10,848 nucleotides of DNA, from assembly GCA_038234235.1 (NCBI GenBank), contig JBBSUQ010000111.1, positions 1 to 10,848 on the forward strand. Direction: 5' to 3'. The position numbers were made by a program, and so were the translations under genes. Below are positions 1-5,311 of this stretch, piece after piece (position 1 is the stretch's first letter; each line of letters opens with the position of its first letter). The notes under the pieces are model-generated. The model saw nothing but the letters and a program-made list of their open reading frames with translations, made no database searches and had not been told where the DNA came from. This stretch comes from JBBSUQ01 sp038234235 (GTDB lineage Bacteria > Bacteroidota > Bacteroidia > Flavobacteriales_D > Crocinitomicaceae).

Positions 1-621
1 AATAAATATTGAACAATCTAAAGTTCTAGATTGATATGGAAGTCTTTCAAAATAAAAATCATACGACTTTATCCTTGATTTCAAATAGGTTTCTGGCAGC
101 CAATATCTGTAATCCGAAAAATAATTTGCACTCGTTTTATAAAGTGGTTCTTTTAAAATTTCCGCTTTCAACAACTCATTATTTGCATACGTTTTTTCGT
201 ATTTTTTAGCGTCCCATTTTTTTGCAAATGAAACTTCAAACCAAAGAATTGCAATTGGCTTAAATTTCTCTATCAATAATTTATGTTTTACACTATCTGA
301 ATAGCTGGTAATATTTCCATAAGAACTAACCGTCGAAAATGTAGTAATAGAATCAAGATTATTTAAAGTATAAAAGTCGTCACGCGATTTGTCAGTTTCG
401 ATTAAATTTCTATTTTCTTCAGCTTCATATTTTTCTTGACAAGATTTGCAATAATAAATTTTCAGGTTATTTTTAGTTTGGACAATGAACCATTCTTTAT
501 TTAATAATTTTTCTAATCTGCTTACCAAGCTGTCTAGGTCTTTCTCGCTAATTTGAGACTGAGCTGAAAAAGCGAAAAACAAAAATAGGAAGGCGGTGAT
601 GAACTTGAGTATCGATTTCAT
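1..621 (-). CDS. Secreted hypothetical protein, C-terminal part missing (window edge)
   Basis: The frame is open from an ATG at 621 to the window edge, giving 207 codons with no stop, so the gene is truncated by the window and not by mutation. The N-terminus is a typical signal peptide: a short basic start (MKSILK), a hydrophobic core rich in Phe and Leu to about residue 18, then a small-residue cleavage region (SAQSQ, about 19-23). The mature part is charged, with many Lys, Glu and Tyr, and contains a CKSC pair at about residues 57-60 that might bind metal or form a disulfide. It has no lipobox. I do not recognise the family. It is predicted to be exported to the periplasm or surface. A candidate promoter lies directly upstream, so it is probably transcribed independently of the hom operon. 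Confidence 0.8.
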   Translation of the reverse strand, partial: MKSILKFITAFLFLFFAFSAQSQISEKDLDSLVSRLEKLLNKEWFIVQTKNNLKIYYCKSCQEKYEAEENRNLIETDKSRDDFYTLNNLDSITTFSTVSSYGNITSYSDSVKHKLLIEKFKPIAILWFEVSFAKKWDAKKYEKTYANNELLKAEILKEPLYKTSANYFSDYRYWLPETYLKSRIKSYDFYFERLPYQSRTLDCSIFI

Positions 622-641
622 TTTGCTTGATTTATTTACAC

Positions 642-670
642 CGAAAATAATAAATGTATTGGATAAACAA
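642..670 (-). promoter_or_regulatory. Candidate Bacteroidetes-type promoter for the secreted protein gene
   Basis: Read on the minus strand, TTG (670-668) is followed after 18 bases by TATTTTCG (649-642). This matches TAnnTTTG at all but one fixed position. The implied start of transcription is near 635, giving a very short leader before the ATG at 621. One mismatch and a spacer at the short end keep this tentative. Confidence 0.35.
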
Positions 671-828
671 ACGAGAATTCTATCTATTGCATTAAAAACT
701 TGTCGGTACGTTGATTAATACGACCTGACTTTTAGGCAGATAGGTTGTCTTGACCAATTTTATTTATTAATAAAACATCTTTTGCGAAAAATAGATTTAT
801 GCATTAATAACATTTACAGTTCTTTTTT

Positions 829-896
829 GGCGCCCGCCCGTTAAACCACGGGTCCGGCTGTCCGGCTTACACGGTGCGCTCTCCCATCCGGGGTCG
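829..896. repeat. GC-rich intergenic island, possibly a dispersed repeat
   Basis: By direct count, 49 of these 68 bases are G or C (72%), inside an intergenic stretch (622-914) that is otherwise strongly AT-rich. It starts abruptly after a T-run with GGCGCC. It contains a small hairpin (CCCGT 837-841 with ACGGG 848-852), a tandem TCCGGCT (853-859 and 861-867) and CCGG self-complementary tetramers. It lies just downstream of the hom stop codon, but no T-run follows it on the minus strand, so it does not look like an ordinary intrinsic terminator. Its layout reminds me of GC-rich intergenic repeats common in Bacteroidetes genomes, but only one copy is visible here, so the repeat assignment rests on memory and not on this sequence. 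Confidence 0.4.
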
Positions 897-914
897 AAAA
901 TTTATCTTCAAAAA

Positions 915-2195
915 CTATGCATCTATCAAAATTTTATTATTATTTTCTTTAATCACTTGCACATTGGTCACGTTCAACACATCAATCAAAATCACACTAG
1001 ATTCTGCATTTTTTCTTGCATTAATAACCTTTAAATTCTCTAAAGAAATTGTTCCAATTATATAACCCGATTCATGATTTACGTAACATTCATTTATGTC
1101 CGTAAAGTAGTTCTTGAACTCCGAATAGTAAGCTAAATCATGTCGTAAAAATACCTTGAGCAATAAATTTTCGGCACCGTGCCCATTTTTATATTCTTGA
1201 AACAAAACTTCATTTTCAATGCTTTGTTTCAACTTTTTATACTCGTATTTGTAGTTATAACTTAAAGCAGAAATATCAGACAACACTGCCGATGCCGTGG
1301 GGTAAGCTCCCGCACCTTTGCCAACAAAAAACTGAATGTCGGCAAAGCTAGTTTTAGTTATCACACCATTAAAAACGTCATCAACTGTAAATAGTTTATT
1401 TTTCTTGTCAATAAATTTAGGCAACACAAAGTAAGAAATTTCGCCAGTTTCACTTTTAAAAGCTTGTGCCACAAGTTTAATTTTCAAATCTTTTTCACGT
1501 GCATAATTTAGTTCCAATTCACCAATATTATCGATACCAATATTAAAAATGTCTTCTGGTTTCAAAACAATTCCGAAAGCATGCGCAATCAAAATGAGCA
1601 GTTTATATTTGGCATCAAAACCTCCAGTATCAAGAGAAGGATCGGTTTCTGCAAAACCTAATTTTTGTGCTTGCTTCAAGGCGTCTGCATAAGAAATATT
1701 CTCTTCAAATATCTTGGTTAAAATATAGTTGGTAGAACCGTTTACTATTCCTTCCAAAGATTCTAGCAAATCATTGTCATAATATTCTTCTAAATTTCTA
1801 ATAATCGGAATACTGGCGCAACAAGAAGCTTCATAAAGCAAGGGTACATTGTATTGTTTTTGCAACTCCAACAATTCTTGAAAGTGCTCGGCAATCATTT
1901 TCTTGTTGGCAGAAACTACTGCTTTTCCATTTCTAAGTGCCGTCGATACTATTTCAAAGGCTGCATCGGCATCATCAATCAGCTCAACAACCACATTAAT
2001 TTCTGGATCATTTAAAATTTCGTTTTTATCAAATGTAAAATGCTCTGCAGAAAGTTGTCTTTCTTTGGTTGTGTCTTTCACACAAATTTTCTTAATATTA
2101 GATTTCAATCCAGGGGTTTTTTGTAACACTTCGTGCAAACCATAACCCACACAACCAAAACCAAATAATCCTATTGTTAATTTATTTCTCGACAT
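915..2195 (-). CDS. hom: Homoserine dehydrogenase
   Basis: NAD(P)-dependent reduction of aspartate semialdehyde to homoserine, the branch point to methionine and threonine, in the cytoplasm. The 426 residues begin with a Rossmann fold carrying GFGCVG at 11-16. The conserved SANKK lies at 95-99, the substrate-domain NGSTNY at 152-157, and the signature AETDPSLD...GFDAKYK at 182-198. There Asp194 and Lys198 align with the Asp/Lys pair catalytic in the yeast enzyme. The length is normal for a monofunctional enzyme, with no aspartokinase fusion. The last 70 or so residues could be a small regulatory (ACT-like) domain, which I cannot confirm by eye. The ATG at 2195 lies 15 bases after the stop of the PLP enzyme gene, so both are probably on one mRNA under the SAM-I riboswitch. 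The stop is TAG. Confidence 0.95.
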   Translation of the reverse strand: MSRNKLTIGLFGFGCVGYGLHEVLQKTPGLKSNIKKICVKDTTKERQLSAEHFTFDKNEILNDPEINVVVELIDDADAAFEIVSTALRNGKAVVSANKKMIAEHFQELLELQKQYNVPLLYEASCCASIPIIRNLEEYYDNDLLESLEGIVNGSTNYILTKIFEENISYADALKQAQKLGFAETDPSLDTGGFDAKYKLLILIAHAFGIVLKPEDIFNIGIDNIGELELNYAREKDLKIKLVAQAFKSETGEISYFVLPKFIDKKNKLFTVDDVFNGVITKTSFADIQFFVGKGAGAYPTASAVLSDISALSYNYKYEYKKLKQSIENEVLFQEYKNGHGAENLLLKVFLRHDLAYYSEFKNYFTDINECYVNHESGYIIGTISLENLKVINARKNAESSVILIDVLNVTNVQVIKENNNKILIDA

Positions 2196-2210
2196 GATAT
2201 TTTGCTTTTT

Positions 2211-3389
2211 TTAAATGGAAATATTAACTTTATTTTCAACCGCCAATTCAACACTTTCAATTGCTGTTTTTAAATCTTCAATAAGATCTTCAACATCCTC
2301 CAAACCAACTGACAATCTAATTAAACTATCAGTAACGCCAGCTTTGTATCTCGTTTCTGATGGAATAGATTTATGAGTCATTTCGCAAGGCAAACAAATT
2401 AAACTTTTTACGCCTCCTAAACTTTCTGCTAGTTTAAAATACTTGGTGCTTGTCACAATTTTAGTCGCAATATCTTTGTCGTCAATTTTAAGATCAAAAG
2501 TTACAATTCCGCCGAAATATTTAAGTTGTTGTTTTGCAATTTCGTGATTGTGGTGCGTTGCTAAACCTGGGTAATAAACATTTTTTACAATATCTTGAGT
2601 CTGTAAAAATTCCGCAACAATTTGTGCATTTTCTGAATGTTGTTTAATTCTCAAAGACAAAGTTTCTATTCCACGAATAACCAACCAACTATCAAACGGA
2701 GCTAAAATGCCACCACTTGCATTCTGTACAAATTTAATTTGCTCACCCAATTCTTTTGTTTTTGTAACTACCAAACCGGCAATCAAATCACTGTGGCCAG
2801 CCAAATATTTTGTTGCACTGTGTATAACGATATCAGCACCAAAATCTATAGGTTTTTGAGAGGCGGGTGACGCAAAAGTATTGTCTACACACAACAAACA
2901 ATTGTTTGCTTTGGCAATTTTTGCAATGGTAACAATATCCGAAATTTTTAAAGTTGGGTTTGTCGGACTTTCCACCCAAATTAGTTTTGTTTTAGGCGTA
3001 ATTGCATCGCTTACATTAACCGAGTTTGTTGTGTCGACATAATTAACTTTAATGCCAAATTTTTCGTAGATGTGGGTAAAAAGTCTAAATGCACCGCCAT
3101 AAATATCGTCAACTGCAACAATTTCATCTCCCGACTTTAATAATTTAATTACAGCATCTATTGCAGCTAATCCACTTGCAAATGCAAAGCCATTGCTTCC
3201 ATTTTCGAGTTTCGCAATAAGATCTTCCAATACTTTTCGGGTCGGATTATTACTTCTTGCATAGTCAAAACCTTTGTTCACTCCTGGTGCATCTTGCACA
3301 AAAGTCGAAGTTTGATAAATTGGAGTTGAGATAGCTCCTGTTTGTTCGTCAACAGGAATGCTGTGTAAAATTTTAGTTTGCTCTTTCAT
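2211..3389 (-). CDS. metB: Cystathionine gamma-synthase-family PLP enzyme
   Basis: A cytoplasmic pyridoxal-phosphate enzyme of the Cys/Met metabolism family, 392 residues, the normal length. Visible landmarks are YARSNNPTR at 43-51 (Tyr and Arg bind the neighbouring subunit's PLP phosphate), YGG at 97-99 (ring-stacking Tyr), VDNTF at 168-172 (Asp169 to the pyridine nitrogen) and SATKYLAGHSD at 191-201 with the PLP-binding Lys194. The C-terminal substrate region has LAESLGG and a conserved RLSVGLED. It resembles E. coli MetB along its whole length. The family also includes cystathionine lyases and O-acyl-homoserine sulfhydrylases, which the eye cannot separate reliably. The SAM-I riboswitch and the hom gene behind it argue for the biosynthetic role: joining activated homoserine to cysteine or sulfide on the way to methionine. 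Confidence 0.88.
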   Translation of the reverse strand: MKEQTKILHSIPVDEQTGAISTPIYQTSTFVQDAPGVNKGFDYARSNNPTRKVLEDLIAKLENGSNGFAFASGLAAIDAVIKLLKSGDEIVAVDDIYGGAFRLFTHIYEKFGIKVNYVDTTNSVNVSDAITPKTKLIWVESPTNPTLKISDIVTIAKIAKANNCLLCVDNTFASPASQKPIDFGADIVIHSATKYLAGHSDLIAGLVVTKTKELGEQIKFVQNASGGILAPFDSWLVIRGIETLSLRIKQHSENAQIVAEFLQTQDIVKNVYYPGLATHHNHEIAKQQLKYFGGIVTFDLKIDDKDIATKIVTSTKYFKLAESLGGVKSLICLPCEMTHKSIPSETRYKAGVTDSLIRLSVGLEDVEDLIEDLKTAIESVELAVENKVNISI

Positions 3390-3518
3390 TTTTTTTAAGT
3401 TTTAAATTTTTTATTAAACATTTATTTTATGTTCTGTAAAATCAAACTTTCTCCAAGATAACTGAAGACCAAATAATTAAAAGAGAAATGTCGGAGGCTC
3501 GCCTTATCGAAAGGGCAT

Positions 3519-3553
3519 AAAAAAAGCTCTTCCGACAAGTCGAAAGAGCTTTT
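3519..3553 (-). terminator. Riboswitch-controlled intrinsic terminator
   Basis: On the minus strand the arms AAAGCTCTTTCGAC (3552-3539) and GTCGGAAGAGCTTT (3536-3523) pair over 14 bases with a single G-U. The two nominal loop bases mean the closing pairs must open in practice. A run of seven T follows (3525-3519). It lies about 35 bases after the aptamer and some 130 bases before the metB ATG, so it is an attenuator and not an end-of-gene terminator. The apex of its 5' arm can pair instead with the 3' strand of aptamer helix P1, which gives the on/off switch. Confidence 0.88.
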
Positions 3554-3588
3554 ATAATATCGCGAGTATTTTAATTGCTAATTTCTGA

Positions 3589-3693
3589 CTTATCTATCCC
3601 AACATTTCTGCTGAGTTGAATTTGGCACCTTCCCGTTTTACCGGAGGTTGTCAAGACGTCGTAGGGTCAATTCCCTCTGTCTTTCTGGATAAG
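3589..3693 (-). promoter_or_regulatory. SAM-I (S-box) riboswitch aptamer
   Basis: Binds S-adenosylmethionine in the nascent mRNA and lowers expression of the metB-hom operon when SAM is abundant. Read on the minus strand, P1 is CTTATC (3693-3688) with GATAAG (3594-3589). Between them, in order, are the S-box conserved blocks GAGGGA, GACCCT, ACAACC, the CCTCCGG/CGGGAAGG helix, GGTGCCAAATTC and CAGAAATGTTGG. The P1 3' strand extended by TC (GATAAGTC, 3594-3587) is complementary to GACTTGTC (3541-3534) in the terminator, with one G-U among eight pairs; this is the antiterminator. With SAM bound, P1 is held, the terminator forms and transcription stops. Without SAM, the antiterminator forms and RNA polymerase reads through. 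Confidence 0.95.
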
Positions 3694-3718
3694 AATAATT
3701 TATGTAAAGAACGAGCGA

Positions 3719-3750
3719 CAAAGTTATGTACATATAAATGAATAATCCAA
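3719..3750 (-). promoter_or_regulatory. Promoter of the metB-hom operon
   Basis: On the minus strand, TTG (3750-3748) is followed after 21 bases by TAACTTTG (3726-3719). This is an exact fit to the Bacteroidetes primary sigma factor pattern TTG/TAnnTTTG with its usual spacing. Transcription would begin near 3712, about 18 bases before the first pairing base of the SAM-I aptamer. That is where a riboswitch leader should start. Confidence 0.7.
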
Positions 3751-3868
3751 ATTTATTTTAAAAATAATTTTAATTTGTTGATTTTAAGGGTTATAAATTT
3801 AAAAATTAACTGAATTATTTAATAATTTCGAATTTCAAACCAGAGAAATTGAAAATAAAACCCTCATT

Positions 3869-4262
3869 TTAATAAACTATCGCAAATAATTTAAGTACAA
3901 TTTTATCAGTATTGATTTCAAGTACTTCAAAATTATAACAAAGATCTTTTATTACAAGTGAAAGAATATTTCGTCCGTTTATTTCGGTTAAAAGCCACTT
4001 TCCTTTCAATTTATTAATTTCTTCTCGATTAAATTCAATTCCACATTTTTTCCCTTTGGATTTTACTCTTTTAAATTTACCATTCGGTTTAAATAAAACT
4101 CCTTTTGAGCAAGGATTATTAATTGATAGAACCAACGTATCGTTTAATTTTTCAAGAAAGTTTTCATTAAAGGATATGGTATTCTTAGCTATATAATTTC
4201 TAATATTTTGACATTCAACAACATTTATAAAGGAAAGAAAGGAATATTAAAATTTTTTTCAT
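3869..4262 (-). pseudogene. Small secreted protein gene with an apparent frameshift
   Basis: The frame that ends at the TAA at 3869-3871 is open back to 4246 but contains no ATG. The only in-frame conventional start nearby is a TTG at 4135, which would cut off clearly protein-like sequence. In the neighbouring frame an ATG at 4262 encodes a signal-peptide start (MKKILIF, then Leu, Ser, Phe) and stops at 4217. Joining the two by removing one base between about 4218 and 4246 gives a coherent 130-residue protein beginning MKKILIFLSFINVVECQN. It would be an exported protein whose mature part is basic and Lys-rich. Its C-terminal half (KGKWLLTEINGR onward) has alternating beta-strand-like character, faintly reminiscent of lipocalin-like proteins, but I do not assign a family. 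It could be a real pseudogene, a sequencing error, or a living gene starting at the TTG. Confidence 0.55.
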
Positions 4263-4435
4263 ATTCTAAAATTAGTAAAAGTGCACATAATATAAAAACT
4301 TAAAACCAAAGAAACTGGTGTAGTTCCCGTTAATAGACAGAAATTTTTGATTGTTTTATCAAATTTTGGTAAGTTTAGAGACGATATTCCGTTATTAAAA
4401 TCATTTTACGACATAATTTATTTTTAAATTAAATT

Positions 4436-4583
4436 CCCCTCGCCCCGGCGCAGGTGGAAAGCTCTGAACTTACGGTTGCTACATGAACGCAGGCTCTGCA
4501 GCGACTTTAGGAGCTCGCTGAGATTGCAGTGTATTGTGCAATTGGAAGTGAAAGACTTGGAAACGTAGACGGATTAGGCGCCC
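4436..4583. repeat. GC-rich structured intergenic element of unknown nature
   Basis: The gene-free stretch 4263-4603 is AT-rich up to 4435. It then changes to about 55% GC (81 of 148 bases counted) until 4583 and returns to AT. The element opens with CCCCTCGCCCCGGCGC and ends with GGCGCCC. Inside are two adjacent hairpins: CAGCGA 4499-4504 with TCGCTG 4515-4520, and ATTGCA 4523-4528 with TGCAAT 4537-4542. A competing longer pairing of CTGCA 4496-4500 with TGCAG 4525-4529 is possible. No long reading frame runs through it, and neither strand shows a T-run after the hairpins. It could be a dispersed repeat, a structured RNA or a decayed insertion. In 4263-4435 I see nothing beyond the region leading into the small secreted gene. 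Confidence 0.45.
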
Positions 4584-4603
4584 AAATGATTATTGTTAAC
4601 TTT

Positions 4604-5305
4604 TTATTTACCAACTTTCCATTTCAATTTATAGATAAGCGTGCTTCGTATGACACCTGTGTTTAAAACTTTGCCATTTTTATAGGGAGTTGAAACAATC
4701 ATTGCCAAAAATTCTAAACTAAAGATTTTACTCAAAGTAATATTGGTGCCCAAAAACAAACGGTTTTGGTTGAAGGTTTTTGGTACTTTTTGAGCAAATT
4801 GAAGAAAATATTCATTGCCTAAAATTAGTTTTACTTTTTTGCCAATGCTCCTTGTATAAGTTGCAGCAAACCGAATTCTGTAAGCAGTTTGCAGTTCAAA
4901 TATTGGATCTTGTAGATTGTCTGTTAACCTAAGCTCGGTGCGCAACCTCAATGTGAAATTGTTAAGACTGTCAACAAATTTTCGTTGTAATTGATAATAA
5001 GGACGAAATTCATGCGCTGCCAAATCTCCATGTTTTCGCCTCCTTAAATATGCAAAACCTGCTGCAGAACTGAATTTTTCGGAATTACCAAAAAAGTACC
5101 TGCCATGTGTAATCCATGTAACAGGATAATCTGGAAAAGTACTACGTCGCACGTCAGATTCTAATTGAAAACGGTATTTGGTATGTTCTGCCGCATCAAT
5201 AAAAATTCTATTCCAATATTGATCTACCAATGGATTTTGCGCAATGATCTTTCCTGATTTTTCTAAAGCTAAAATAGTCAATAAAAAAACCAATGTGTTG
5301 CGCAT
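4604..5305 (-). CDS. DUF2490 domain protein, predicted outer-membrane beta-barrel
   Basis: This 233-residue protein has the look of the DUF2490 family, a group of uncharacterised Bacteroidetes/Proteobacteria envelope proteins. The start is a signal peptide (MRNTLVFLLTILALEKSG, cleavage probably after IIAQ at about residue 23). The mature chain is a series of short amphipathic strands with alternating aromatic and charged residues (for example YWNRIFIDA, YRFQLESDVR, HEFRPYYQLQRK, LRLRTELR, KLILGNEYFLQF), as in a small outer-membrane barrel. The C-terminus ends KLKWKVGK and lacks the terminal aromatic residue common in barrels. The gene starts 6 bases after the purL stop, so it is likely co-transcribed. 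That placement says little about function, which is unknown. Confidence 0.75.
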   Translation of the reverse strand: MRNTLVFLLTILALEKSGKIIAQNPLVDQYWNRIFIDAAEHTKYRFQLESDVRRSTFPDYPVTWITHGRYFFGNSEKFSSAAGFAYLRRRKHGDLAAHEFRPYYQLQRKFVDSLNNFTLRLRTELRLTDNLQDPIFELQTAYRIRFAATYTRSIGKKVKLILGNEYFLQFAQKVPKTFNQNRLFLGTNITLSKIFSLEFLAMIVSTPYKNGKVLNTGVIRSTLIYKLKWKVGK

Positions 5306-5311
5306 TAGAAT

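Noticed and set aside
874..1065. A 63-codon plus-strand frame starting in the GC-rich island and overlapping the end of hom.
   Set aside because: Most of it is antisense to the hom C-terminus, and its start lies in the non-coding GC island with no promoter.
3490..3536. A second possible pairing of the riboswitch terminator: its 3' arm GTCGGA (3536-3531, minus strand) with TCCGAC (3495-3490) further downstream.
   Set aside because: The partner lies after the T-run, so it would be transcribed only after the termination decision. Six pairs in this context can arise by chance, and the upstream antiterminator already explains the switch.
4262..4435. Search for a promoter of the frameshifted small gene on the minus strand (TAATTTTA just upstream of the ATG).
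   Set aside because: The final G of TAnnTTTG is missing, it sits too close to the ATG, and no TTG occurs at suitable spacing.
4466..4521. A short plus-strand reading frame beginning MNAGSAATLGAR inside the GC-rich element.
   Set aside because: It is only 12 codons long, has no promoter or ribosome site, and lies within hairpin arms.
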